Shown here: positions 8,998-17,132 of the stretch, piece by piece | How positions within the stretch are numbered: position 1 is the stretch's first letter | Layout: each line of letters opens with the position of its first letter | Assembly: GCF_045689245.1 (NCBI RefSeq) | Contig: NZ_CP136865.1 | Location: 2,232,001-2,296,000 of the forward strand | DNA from: Congregibacter brevis | GTDB taxonomy: Bacteria > Pseudomonadota > Gammaproteobacteria > Pseudomonadales > Halieaceae | Length of the DNA: 64,000 bases | Reading direction: 5' to 3' | Position numbers and translations under genes: made by a program | The notes under the pieces: generated by a model | The model's input: the letters and a program-made list of their open reading frames with translations, nothing else | Databases searched by the model: none | What the model was told of the DNA's origin: nothing

Positions 8998-9100
8998 GCA
9001 ATATCCGAGCACACCTGCTACAGCGGCCGATCGGTGACGCCTACATTAGCCGGTCTCAATGACTGGTTTTAGGAGAGCAGAAACGCTGACACGCTCTGTC

Positions 9101-9991
9101 TTATGACTTGCCGAGGCTCTTTGCGGCAGTCTCATATCCGAGCGCAATCATTTCGTCGGCTCGATCGAACTCCAGCGTTCCGCACGCGTCGCGCGCGATC
9201 ATAATCGTGCGATCAGGTGGGTAGGCAGCTAACTTCTGTCTGGCGATGGTTCCCTGCATGGCATCAAAAGTTTGGTCGGCAATGCTAAGCATATTCCAGG
9301 TGTTCACATTGTCCATCGGGTTGCGGCTTTTCAAACCATCGATGAAGTCGTTAATTTTTGCTCGCAGCCCGTCCGTGGGATAGTCATTGCCGTTTCTCAA
9401 CTCCGTTTTCACTGCAGGCTTTTGGTTTCCTGTCGGCGGAGCGCCAAGATTAATCGCGATTGTCAGGTCGGTATCGTCCTCAAACGTTGGCGCGATCGGC
9501 ACTGGATTCAAGATGCCGCCGTCGAGTAGTTTCACTCCGTTTATCTCGAAGGGCGTGAAGAATAACGGCAATGAGATCGACGCTCGAACCGCGGCGAACA
9601 GCGGGCCACGCTTTAGCCACACCTCTTTTTCACTCTGAATGTCTGCCGCCACTGCCGTATATTTGAGCGTCAGATCCTCGATTTGGCGATCGCCGATGAG
9701 CTCCTTGAACACCGCGATAATGCGGTCACCCTCGACGAGACCTTCTTTGCCCCAGGAAACGTCGAGCAGCCTGATTATGTCGAGCTTCGAAATCGCACGA
9801 ACCCACTCCTCGAAAACGTCAAGTTCACCACACGCAAAAATGCCGCCAACCAGTGCGCCCATGGAGCAGCCGCTGATCGACTGAATGTCGTAACCATTCT
9901 CCTCGAGGTAGCGGATCGCACCAATGTGCGCAAGGCCACGGGCCCCTCCGCTGCCGAGAACAAGCGAAACAGTTTTTTTAGTCATATTCAT
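9101..9991 (-). CDS. Patatin-like phospholipase
   Basis: The 296-residue product has all patatin landmarks. They are the oxyanion loop GSGGARGLAHIGAI (about residues 13-26), the nucleophile elbow GCSMGALVGG with the catalytic serine, and the DGGILNPVP motif supplying the aspartate. It is RssA-like in size and lacks a signal peptide, so it probably hydrolyses acyl esters in the cytoplasm or at the membrane. The start is the ATG at 9991; a second ATG at 9985 is possible. Its 3' end faces the M24 peptidase. Confidence 0.9.
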   Translation of the reverse strand: MNMTKKTVSLVLGSGGARGLAHIGAIRYLEENGYDIQSISGCSMGALVGGIFACGELDVFEEWVRAISKLDIIRLLDVSWGKEGLVEGDRIIAVFKELIGDRQIEDLTLKYTAVAADIQSEKEVWLKRGPLFAAVRASISLPLFFTPFEINGVKLLDGGILNPVPIAPTFEDDTDLTIAINLGAPPTGNQKPAVKTELRNGNDYPTDGLRAKINDFIDGLKSRNPMDNVNTWNMLSIADQTFDAMQGTIARQKLAAYPPDRTIMIARDACGTLEFDRADEMIALGYETAAKSLGKS

Positions 9992-10082
9992 CAAGCTTTT
10001 GAATGGTGTTGAGTTTGACGGAAGTCGATGTTTCTTCCTGGCATCTTGAATACGTACCGCTATCGAGCTTACCCAAGAGAAC

Positions 10083-10220
10083 GATCGTTTTGGGGCGAAA
10101 AAGTGAACCTTAAAAGTACCAGCCTACCAATCTCCATTCTTAGGCGAAAGCGGCCCCACGGAGTGTCTCAAAACATCTCAACGTAGGTGAAAGCGGTCGT
10201 GCTGGAAACTTCCGATTCCA
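10083..10220 (+). repeat. Mosaic intergenic repeat, copy 8 (two modules in tandem)
   Basis: The left part (CGTTTTGGGGCGAAAAAGTG, CAGCCTACCAATCTCCATTC, TAGGCGAAAGCGGCC) matches copy 1. A second core (CAACGTAGGTGAAAGCGGTC, GTGCTGGAAACTTCCGATTC) follows at once and matches copies 3 and 4. It lies in a 308-base gap with no gene. Confidence 0.75.
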
Positions 10221-10299
10221 CTTCATGGTTTGCGTTGACATGGGGTGCATGACGCCTTGGAGATGTCGGCGACTAGCTACAAGCAGACGTTCCGGCGGG

Positions 10300-11073
10300 T
10301 TACTTGCTGGCATAAATACGCTGAGTGGCTGCCATGCGAATTGCAGGGCCAATGTTCGGCGCCGGAGCATGAAACAAATAGGGGTGCATCAAGATCATGT
10401 CTCCCTTGTTTCCTGTTAGTTCATGCACCTGTAAGGTTACTTGGCACTCTGAGTATGGTCGAAGCAGAAACCTATCATCGCGCTCACCAGCATCCTTGAA
10501 ACCAATGAGCTGTCGAAACCAGTCACTCTTCTTGCTTAGTCTGTTTCGCAAAACTGCCGAGGCCCTTTTTTCAGGGAAGCCATTGGCACTAACTTCCTCT
10601 GCAACCAAACGATGAGTACCAGCAGCGACGACAGTCGCCCCGCATCGTTCGCTGATGTCTTCAAGGCATACGAAAAGCTGAACACCGGGCAGTTCGGTAT
10701 TTCCTAATTCCATTGGCAGGTCTAAATGCCAGGCCTGGTGGGGAACAACCCAGGTTGTATCGGTAGGCAACGACAGGACCAGCTGCCCCCAATGCTCAGG
10801 TGAATTCCAAAGTCCCGCGCCAAGAAGCGTATCCAGCACCGCGCTTGCGGGCTTGCCAAAGACCCGATGGTAAGAGGCATCTCCGGCTACGTTTTGCAGA
10901 CCTTTGGGTTTATCTTGTCGCCATGTGTCGGGATGAGCTCTACGTATTCCGCTCTTTGATAGCACGCCCCAAACTCGAGTGGCTGCTTCGGCCACATCTT
11001 GCGCATCGACCGCACCTGCGATTCTCGTAAAGCCGCGCTCAAGGAATTGGGATTTATGGGTGCTCGTAAGCAT
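10300..11073 (-). CDS. Phytanoyl-CoA dioxygenase (PhyH) family protein
   Basis: The 257-residue product fits the PhyH branch of 2-oxoglutarate, Fe(II)-dependent oxygenases. It has the metal pair WHLDLP (about residues 125-130) and a distal histidine in MHPYLFHAPAPN, with an arginine in IRMAATQRI as likely 2-oxoglutarate anchor. It should hydroxylate a small molecule in the cytoplasm, but the substrate is not readable. It is alone between repeat copies 8 and 9. Confidence 0.8.
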   Translation of the reverse strand: MLTSTHKSQFLERGFTRIAGAVDAQDVAEAATRVWGVLSKSGIRRAHPDTWRQDKPKGLQNVAGDASYHRVFGKPASAVLDTLLGAGLWNSPEHWGQLVLSLPTDTTWVVPHQAWHLDLPMELGNTELPGVQLFVCLEDISERCGATVVAAGTHRLVAEEVSANGFPEKRASAVLRNRLSKKSDWFRQLIGFKDAGERDDRFLLRPYSECQVTLQVHELTGNKGDMILMHPYLFHAPAPNIGPAIRMAATQRIYASK

Positions 11074-11103
11074 TAAAGAAACAATAACAACTAGGGGGAA
11101 ATG

Positions 11104-11266
11104 ACAGCTTTGAGTCGAAAGGGGGCATTTGAAACAGCAGCCTACCAGCGTCCCTTCCTAGGCGAAAGCAGTCATTCAACACCTCGTCATCTACTGACTC
11201 AGATGGGGCGTAAGCGGTCACACGTTCTCTAGCTACCGAAGGTCGGCTATCAGCCAGGGGCGATCA
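11104..11266 (+). repeat. Mosaic intergenic repeat, copy 9 (long, diverged)
   Basis: The copy contains GCTTTGAGTCGAAAGGGGGC, CAGCCTACCAGCGTCCCTTC, TAGGCGAAAGCAGTCATTC and, after a diverged middle, GGTCGGCTATCAGCCAGGGG. It abuts the stop codon of the next leftward gene. Confidence 0.7.
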
Positions 11267-11267
11267 G

Positions 11268-12785
11268 TTATTGCTCGATAAACGCGGCTAGGTCGGCCTT
11301 GAAGCGCGGCATCGACTCCGGATGCACGTACATCATATGCCCAGCCTCGTACATCTTAAGGTCAAGGTTCGCGCGCAAGTGATCAGGCAGCTCCATGTGG
11401 TCAATGAAGTGGTGCACCGATCCAAACGGGATAGCGAGGTCGAAGTATCCCTGCTGAACGAGTACGCGCATATTGGGGTTCTGCTTCATGGCGAGTGCTA
11501 GGTCCACCGCGGTATTGGCAACTGGCTGCGTGCTGTTGCCGGGCACCTTGTGGCTCCAATCCCAAGAGCCGTACAAGCCAGCTGATGTGACGTACTCGCG
11601 CGTCGTTGTTACACCCAGGGCGTTCCGGTAGTAATCGTTGAAGGCGGCAACGAAGCCTGGACCGACGGATGGGAAGAATGGGTCGTAGTTGAACGTTGAG
11701 TCGTTGTGGTCGATGCCGTCGCCGACGAAGCGCGAGTCAATACGGCCGATCACCTGGCGACGGTCGCGCAGCAGCTCTTTAGCGAAGTGCTGCTCACCGA
11801 TGCGCAGATTGGCTCGGTCCCAGTAATCTGCTGACACGCCGGTGAATCGCTCCATGCCCGCGAGCACGGCCTGGCGCTCCGCGTCGGTGCCGCGGTTGCC
11901 TTTGAGCAAGTACGGAGCCAGTTTGCCGTAGGCGAAAGCGTCGGCCTCGGCCAGGAATGACTTCAGGTCATCGGGGCGGTCTTCGATGGCACGGTGGTAC
12001 CAGGCAGTCGCGGCGTAGGTGGTGAAGTAGGTAACCATTGGCAGGTCGTTACCAGGCCACGGATCGAAGGTCGCCATGTCCATACCTGGCGAGACAAGAA
12101 TCACGCCGTTGAGCGAGATGTTGTGCCGACGAAGCAGAGCGAGAGAAACACCGCCGGACCGGATGCCGCCGTAGCTCTCGCCGAGGAGGTACTTCGGCGA
12201 CGCCCAGCGACCGTTGTCGGAGGTCCAGCGGGAGATAAACGCGGATACCGACTCGATGTCGTTGTCGACGCCCCAAAACTGTTCGCCCTCGGCCTCGCCG
12301 ACGGGCCGCGAGAATCCGGTGCCCACCGGGTCGATCATTACGAGATCCGCCACGTCGATCACGCTGTACTCGTTGTTCACACGCCGGAAGGGACCTACCG
12401 TGTTGAATGTAAGGTCCTCGACGACCACGCGCTGCGGGCCAAGGATCCCCATGTGCAGCCACATCGACGCGGAGCCAGGGCCGCCGTTGTAGGCGAACAC
12501 CACCGGACGCTCATCCTGATTGCCGCCCTTGCGTACGTAGGAGGTATAGCCGAAGTGCGCGATCGGCTTCTCCTCGTCGTCGAGCATCTCGAGCGTGCCG
12601 GCAGTTGCCGTGTACTCGATGGTCGATCCGCCGATACGGGCGCTATGTTCGGTGACGAAGTTCAGTGGTTCGGGGATCTCTGCATCGGCCGATTCGCCGC
12701 TCTCGTGGGCGTCGGCGAGGGCGAACGCAGGGATCGCGAGCAGCAACATCAGCAGACAGGCGCGAATGGCATGAATCGTGGACAT
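11268..12785 (-). CDS. S10-like serine carboxypeptidase, exported
   Basis: The 505-residue product starts with MSTIHAIRACLLMLLLAIPA, a signal peptide; GGAGAAA precedes this ATG. The alpha/beta-hydrolase core includes FAYNGGPGSASMWLH for the oxyanion site and GESYGGIRSG with the catalytic serine. It also has QQGYFDLAIPFG with the aspartate and EAGHMMYVH with the histidine. This is the peptidase S10 arrangement, so a periplasmic carboxypeptidase is likely. The gene is clearly richer in G+C (around 63% in a counted line near 12.2 kb) than its neighbours, a sign of separate origin. Confidence 0.85.
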   Translation of the reverse strand: MSTIHAIRACLLMLLLAIPAFALADAHESGESADAEIPEPLNFVTEHSARIGGSTIEYTATAGTLEMLDDEEKPIAHFGYTSYVRKGGNQDERPVVFAYNGGPGSASMWLHMGILGPQRVVVEDLTFNTVGPFRRVNNEYSVIDVADLVMIDPVGTGFSRPVGEAEGEQFWGVDNDIESVSAFISRWTSDNGRWASPKYLLGESYGGIRSGGVSLALLRRHNISLNGVILVSPGMDMATFDPWPGNDLPMVTYFTTYAATAWYHRAIEDRPDDLKSFLAEADAFAYGKLAPYLLKGNRGTDAERQAVLAGMERFTGVSADYWDRANLRIGEQHFAKELLRDRRQVIGRIDSRFVGDGIDHNDSTFNYDPFFPSVGPGFVAAFNDYYRNALGVTTTREYVTSAGLYGSWDWSHKVPGNSTQPVANTAVDLALAMKQNPNMRVLVQQGYFDLAIPFGSVHHFIDHMELPDHLRANLDLKMYEAGHMMYVHPESMPRFKADLAAFIEQ

Positions 12786-13092
12786 GATGGTTTCTCCGAA
12801 CATAGGGCCCCCGGGGGCAGGGTCTGAGCAGCGGCAGAAGCGTAGCATCGCGTCGTCGGGGTTGCCAGCGCGAGCCTCGACGGTCGTCTTGGATGCCCGC
12901 TCCAGAGTGAAAGCAGTCGACCAGCGCAGTCAAATCGACTAGCAAAACTAACACCCCGCAGAAGACATGCGCTCAGGGCGATGCAACACACCGCTATCGG
13001 TCTTCGGCAGAAGATTTCGACTTGACGCGGGATCTAAAGTTGCACAGTCTCCCCAAACTCTAATCAAAGACGCTTTGGAGCGACAAAGGTTC
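12786..13092. other. Gap without a supported gene; GC-rich palindrome
   Basis: Next to the S10 gene the DNA stays GC-rich and includes the perfect palindrome GCCCCCGGGGGC at 12807-12818. G+C then falls sharply toward the next gene. An in-frame ATG at 12967 could extend the following membrane protein by 42 residues, but that extension is basic and has no ribosome binding site. No copy of the mosaic repeat is seen here. Confidence 0.5.
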
Positions 13093-13515
13093 ATGACCGA
13101 GGGTTTGCAGGCTAACTACATGGTAGCGGTTGCGGAACAGATATCCTTTGTTTCTGCGTTTCTTGGTGGTGTATCGGCCACTATTCTCTTTACTGTAATC
13201 ATTTTTATTTCGGACAAACGCTTAGTTGCATTTCTCATTGCACTGTCAGCTTTGTCAGCGTGCAGCCTCTTGGTTTCCGTAATCTCCGGCTGGAGACTTA
13301 CAATTGGTCTACACCCCAATCTTCCATTTACTCCGGACCCTGAAAAAATCGAAATGCTTTGGAATTTCCTAATCGCTGGCTATGGACTGGGCGTTAACAG
13401 CCTAATCCTTAGTATTGGACTTTCGGGGTGGATCCGCTCGTATCGGACTGGAGCGATCACTTCAGCCATTGCAGCGTTATCGATTCTGATCTTTGCCACT
13501 ACCAGCATTTATTAA
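13093..13515 (+). CDS. Small four-pass membrane protein of unknown function
   Basis: From the ATG at 13093, which AAAGG precedes closely, the product has 140 residues. It contains about four membrane segments: VSAFLGGVSATILFTVIIFI, a second after DKRLVAF, a third around LIAGYGLGVNSLILSIGL and a fourth at the C-terminus. An upstream ATG at 12967 would give 182 residues. The gene is AT-richer than the S10 gene beside it. I do not recognise the family. Confidence 0.6.
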   Translation: MTEGLQANYMVAVAEQISFVSAFLGGVSATILFTVIIFISDKRLVAFLIALSALSACSLLVSVISGWRLTIGLHPNLPFTPDPEKIEMLWNFLIAGYGLGVNSLILSIGLSGWIRSYRTGAITSAIAALSILIFATTSIY

Positions 13516-13596
13516 TGACCAGCCGCAAAGCCTAAGAGAACTTTCCATTGACTGTTACTAGAGTCCCAAGCGATGGTTCGTCGCCTAGTTGAAACC

Positions 13597-13697
13597 ACAG
13601 GCGAAAGCCTGCTGTTAATAAACACCTCAAGGTGGTCTTTATCACTGCCAAGAATCCCGTGATACTAACGGTCGCTTTCGGCCAGAAATGGACTTCG
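13597..13697 (+). repeat. Mosaic intergenic repeat, copy 10 (last copy seen)
   Basis: The copy contains ACAGGCGAAAGCC, AACACCTCAAGGTGGTC and, at its right end, CGGTCGCTTTCGGCCAGAAA. The right end matches copies 1 and 4. I find no further copies downstream. Confidence 0.65.
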
Positions 13698-13712
13698 AAA
13701 CAATTGTCGAGA

Positions 13713-14390
13713 CTAGTTCAGTGAGTTCGGCGTTATCATAGCCGCGATGCTCTCAATACGAGTTTTCAAGTACTGATAATCCTCCAGCACATCCGCTTGT
13801 CGTACCGTGTAGATGGCTACCGAATTCATGAATTCGTCGGACATAGACCACTGACTGATTGCGAAGTCGCTCGCGACGGGGACACCTGCCCGTCCCATCC
13901 GGTGCCAGCCTGCTAATGCACTAAACGACTCTGATGCAAAGAAAACGACCTGAGTCTCCAGTAATAATTTTTCACTGGCACGCACATCTTCGAACGCGCC
14001 AAAGAAATCCGTTAGAGCGGCTTTCAGTCGAGTATTTTCAAGCAGCTCGAGGTTTCCCGATGCAATTAGTGACTGATAGGCACCGGTGCTCGGAGTGAAA
14101 ACTTCGTAGAAGACAAGATGCCAGAGCAACTCTCTTGCAAGTTCAGGTTCAATTTTAGAACCTTCTTGCATGTGACTTAAAAGTGTCCTACCTGCGCTTA
14201 CCGCACGGCTGGCAGCACTATTTGAGTCGTTCACTCGCACGAGCATCGTGTCAAAGTCTCGATTGAGGGCAGTCAACTGCGCATCTAATTGATCGGCTTG
14301 ATTCAGCGAGTTGAGCCATGTATCGGCGGAGAGCGCCAGGAGAATGCTGACAACGATCAAAAGGCCTTCACTGAATATGCGTAAGAGCAT
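13713..14390 (-). CDS. Membrane-anchored helical protein (paralogue 4 of the DUF6090-like set)
   Basis: The 225-residue product starts at an ATG preceded by AGGAGAAG and reads MLLRIFSEGLLIVVSILLAL, giving one membrane segment at about residues 8-25. A helical domain follows. The block YQSLIASGNLELLENTRLKA (about residues 103-122) aligns with VRSLIQSGRLSQVADPTVTA of the gene at 4204 and YDELVATGTLSRIRHAGLRQ of the gene at 5288. It belongs to the same subgroup as the 4204 gene. Function is unknown. Confidence 0.7.
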   Translation of the reverse strand: MLLRIFSEGLLIVVSILLALSADTWLNSLNQADQLDAQLTALNRDFDTMLVRVNDSNSAASRAVSAGRTLLSHMQEGSKIEPELARELLWHLVFYEVFTPSTGAYQSLIASGNLELLENTRLKAALTDFFGAFEDVRASEKLLLETQVVFFASESFSALAGWHRMGRAGVPVASDFAISQWSMSDEFMNSVAIYTVRQADVLEDYQYLKTRIESIAAMITPNSLN

Positions 14391-14524
14391 TGTTTTCTTC
14401 TCCTATCCGCCTCCGAGGAGCCTTCAAGTCTAAACGGGTATCGTGCCGACCGGTACAACAAGGTCGAAAGGGCTTTGAATTGGCTCAAAGCGAGAGCTGC
14501 TACTATCACAGTATGCTCACATCT

Positions 14525-14549
14525 ACACGTTCTTAGAAAGCGAACGTGT
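14525..14549. other. Stem-loop in the gap 14391-14600
   Basis: ACACGTTC (14525-14532) pairs perfectly with GAACGTGT (14542-14549) across a nine-base loop. No T-run follows on either strand, so a terminator role is uncertain. Confidence 0.4.
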
Positions 14550-14600
14550 CCCGATCCTATAAGGCGCCGCTGAGAATCCGGTTTGGCTAAGTGCGGATGA

Positions 14601-15872
14601 TTAAAGAGTCAGTATTGCCCTGACACCAAATATCCAAAGGCTGTCTTTTTCAGGCAGCCTCGTGGGATTTTGTATCCACTGTACGTCCGGCGTTAATGAG
14701 AGGTTTCGCGTTAGTTGCATTTTGTAAGAAGCCTCTACGACCCATTCGTCTTCTAGTCCGTTGCCGTTGGCTGTTTTATTAGGTTCGGACCAGCCGACTC
14801 CGAGAGCAACACTGCGTTGTTCCCAGGCCTGGTAAGTAAAGCCGGCACTCGCAGATGCATCTGCAGCCACGCCCGCGCCGCCATCGGATGCGCCCGCACG
14901 AATAAACGTTAGCAATTTTTCACTCCACTGGGACGTTGTCGATACGGCCCAACCCGAACCAGAAGGAACCCCAGCCTTTTCGCGCTTATCTTTTTCCCAA
15001 TACGTGAACTGCACGCGATCTTTACCACGCCGCGCAAACTCGGGGGTCCAGCCAAGCTCCACGGCTTTTAGAAATTCCCCTTCTTCAATAGTGTCGAAGT
15101 CGAATTCACCGTTGACTGCATTGGCGTCATAGATCTGAGCGCCCACCCAAACATTGTCCGTAATAAAGCCCTTGGCTACTGCTCCGAGTGCGCCGATACC
15201 TGTAGTACCAAGAGCGGGGCTGTACACGAAGGCGCGGTTCATAAACCCGCCATAGGGTGTTTGGACAGCGGAAGGATCGAGGTAAACGTCGAAGGCCAGC
15301 CTTCCGACCGCGTATCCCCAGCGGCTCTTTGAGAAAGTCTGCTTCCAGTTGATGATGGCGAGGTCGGTATCGAAATTGTCGCCGTAGGGGAAGCCCGTGT
15401 TGTTAGCTGCGGTATACCCGCCGCTGAGAGACTGAGGTGCTAGCAAGCCGCCGAGCCTGTTTCGGTTTTCAATACGGAACTCAATTTTCCCACTGCTGTT
15501 CTCATTGGAGAATGCGTCCCAGCTACCCTGAAATCTGTAAATGCCGCCGGCAGCCTCATCTTCATTCGCAGAGCTGTCTTCAGTCCCTTGCTGATAGAGC
15601 ATCAGAACATTCAGGCCTAGCTTAATGTCATGGTCGTCATTGAGTTCCTTCTTCCACTGGCGCCATGGTCCGACTGCTCGTTCTAGGATGTTGCTGTCTA
15701 AAAGTTCATCACGGTAGTCGGCTTCAAGTTCCTGACTGACGCCGCTGGGGCCACCGAGGGAACTCGCTAGGTCCGTCGCCGATGGCGTGCCACTTTTGGA
15801 TGTGTCTTGTGCAAAGGATGTTTGCGCCAGTAATGGAAGGGCTAGCAAGCATGTTTTAAGCAGGCGTGACAT
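14601..15872 (-). CDS. OprB-family carbohydrate-type outer membrane porin
   Basis: The 423-residue product has a signal peptide (MSRLLKTCLLALPLLAQTSF, cleavage near FAQD) and a beta-barrel rich in aromatic, alternating strands. It ends in IFGVRAILTL, with a hydrophobic terminal residue as barrel proteins do. The blocks YRFQGSWDAFS, KIEFRIENRNR and VWVGAQIYDANA fit the carbohydrate-selective porin OprB family. It lies 20 bases after a related porin and is probably co-transcribed with it. The actual solute is unknown. Confidence 0.82.
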   Translation of the reverse strand: MSRLLKTCLLALPLLAQTSFAQDTSKSGTPSATDLASSLGGPSGVSQELEADYRDELLDSNILERAVGPWRQWKKELNDDHDIKLGLNVLMLYQQGTEDSSANEDEAAGGIYRFQGSWDAFSNENSSGKIEFRIENRNRLGGLLAPQSLSGGYTAANNTGFPYGDNFDTDLAIINWKQTFSKSRWGYAVGRLAFDVYLDPSAVQTPYGGFMNRAFVYSPALGTTGIGALGAVAKGFITDNVWVGAQIYDANAVNGEFDFDTIEEGEFLKAVELGWTPEFARRGKDRVQFTYWEKDKREKAGVPSGSGWAVSTTSQWSEKLLTFIRAGASDGGAGVAADASASAGFTYQAWEQRSVALGVGWSEPNKTANGNGLEDEWVVEASYKMQLTRNLSLTPDVQWIQNPTRLPEKDSLWIFGVRAILTL

Positions 15873-15892
15873 CGTTGATTCTCTTGGTTCTT

Positions 15893-17125
15893 TTAATAGT
15901 TAAAGCGGGCACGTAAGCCGATAATCCACAGATCGTCTTCCTCAGGATTGTTGGCCGGATTTTTCACGTATTGAATATCAGGCGTCAGAGCGAACTCTTT
16001 GAACAGTTGTATACGATAAAAGGCTTCAACCGTCTGCTGGTCATCGAGTTCAGGGCCCCAGGTGGTCTCGTTCGGGCGCCCCCAGTTGTAGGCAACACCG
16101 AGTTGGTTTCCTCCCGAAACAGTTTGCCAGGCGAAGCCGGTGGTTAAACTCAGCTCGAGTAGGCTGCCACCGTCTTCGGCGTAGCCACCACGCACAAAGG
16201 TGGTGAACTCATTGTCAAAAGGGGAGGTGCTGAAACTGATATTCGCACCCCAGCCGTCGGGTTCACCCACCTCAACTCTTTCATCGACCTGCCAAAGAGT
16301 GAGGTGGATATTGTCGAGGAATGCTGTCTCGGCATTTGGATTCCAACCTATTTCCACGTGCTTGAAGTATTCGGCTTCATCAAAAAATGAATCAACAGTC
16401 TCGCCGGGCTCCGCGGGATCAGAATTGGTGTCGGCAAAGCCTGCGATGACATAAACCGTATCGCTGACATATCCACCTATAGCTACGCCCAAACCCTCAT
16501 TGGGAACTGGGATCGACGCCGAGCCAGTCGACATGGCCAGATTCATAAAGCCTGTCCAGGGACTAGCAAGAGAATACACGTCCAGATAATCCGTGACATC
16601 GACAAAGCCCGCAGTCAGCGCCCACCGTCCATCCGCAAAGCGCTGACGCCAATAAAGGTTTGTAAGCCGCGTTCCTTGATCACTGAATGGCGCAACATAA
16701 AAACCCGTGTAGCCCGTTTCAAAGCCCAGAGCGCTTGGGGGTATGTCGTTACCGTAGGCGTGACGATGCTCGACCTTGAAAACAAGACTACCGCCGTTAG
16801 TGGCGCTGTCGCCGGTTAGGTCCCAGGAACCGAAGAGTCGATACATCCCTCCCGAGGCACTGTCTTCACCCAGGCTATCGCTGGCGGATAGAAACACATT
16901 TGAGTAGTCGCCACCGAAGCTTAAACCGGTGCGTTCTTTGACGGTCTTCTTCCAGGCGAAATAGTCACCGAGCCATTCGCTGTTGATCAACGCACCGGGG
17001 ACCTCGGCATCAATCTCCAGTCGACTAGTAACCTGTTCAGGCCCGGTCAGCTGACTCAAATCGCCCGCAGCTATGCAGGTAGCCGATGCCCCCATGGCGA
17101 GCCCTGTAAGCCAATGCTGGTTCAC
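15893..17125 (-). CDS. OprB-family outer membrane porin, paralogue of the next gene
   Basis: The product has 410 residues if translation begins at the GTG at 17125. That gives a compact signal peptide (NQHWLTGLAMGASATCIAAG) eight bases after the preceding stop. An ATG at 17182 would overlap the upstream gene by about 50 bases and add a charged leader. Strand patterns such as MYRLFGSWDLTG, SLVFKVEHRHAYG and YIQLF-like endings parallel the porin at 14601, and it ends in GLRARFNY with a terminal tyrosine. Both probably arose by tandem duplication. Confidence 0.8.
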   Translation of the reverse strand: MNQHWLTGLAMGASATCIAAGDLSQLTGPEQVTSRLEIDAEVPGALINSEWLGDYFAWKKTVKERTGLSFGGDYSNVFLSASDSLGEDSASGGMYRLFGSWDLTGDSATNGGSLVFKVEHRHAYGNDIPPSALGFETGYTGFYVAPFSDQGTRLTNLYWRQRFADGRWALTAGFVDVTDYLDVYSLASPWTGFMNLAMSTGSASIPVPNEGLGVAIGGYVSDTVYVIAGFADTNSDPAEPGETVDSFFDEAEYFKHVEIGWNPNAETAFLDNIHLTLWQVDERVEVGEPDGWGANISFSTSPFDNEFTTFVRGGYAEDGGSLLELSLTTGFAWQTVSGGNQLGVAYNWGRPNETTWGPELDDQQTVEAFYRIQLFKEFALTPDIQYVKNPANNPEEDDLWIIGLRARFNY

Positions 17126-17132
17126 GAGCTTT

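Noticed and set aside
11994..12827. 277-codon rightward open frame
   Set aside because: It lies antisense to the S10-type peptidase in GC-rich DNA, where long shadow frames are expected. It has no signal, domain or ribosome binding site.
567..13697. Integron attC sites
   Set aside because: The repeats do not show the paired RYYYAAC and GTTRRRY core sites, and no integron integrase is in the window. Only the cassette-like layout is similar.
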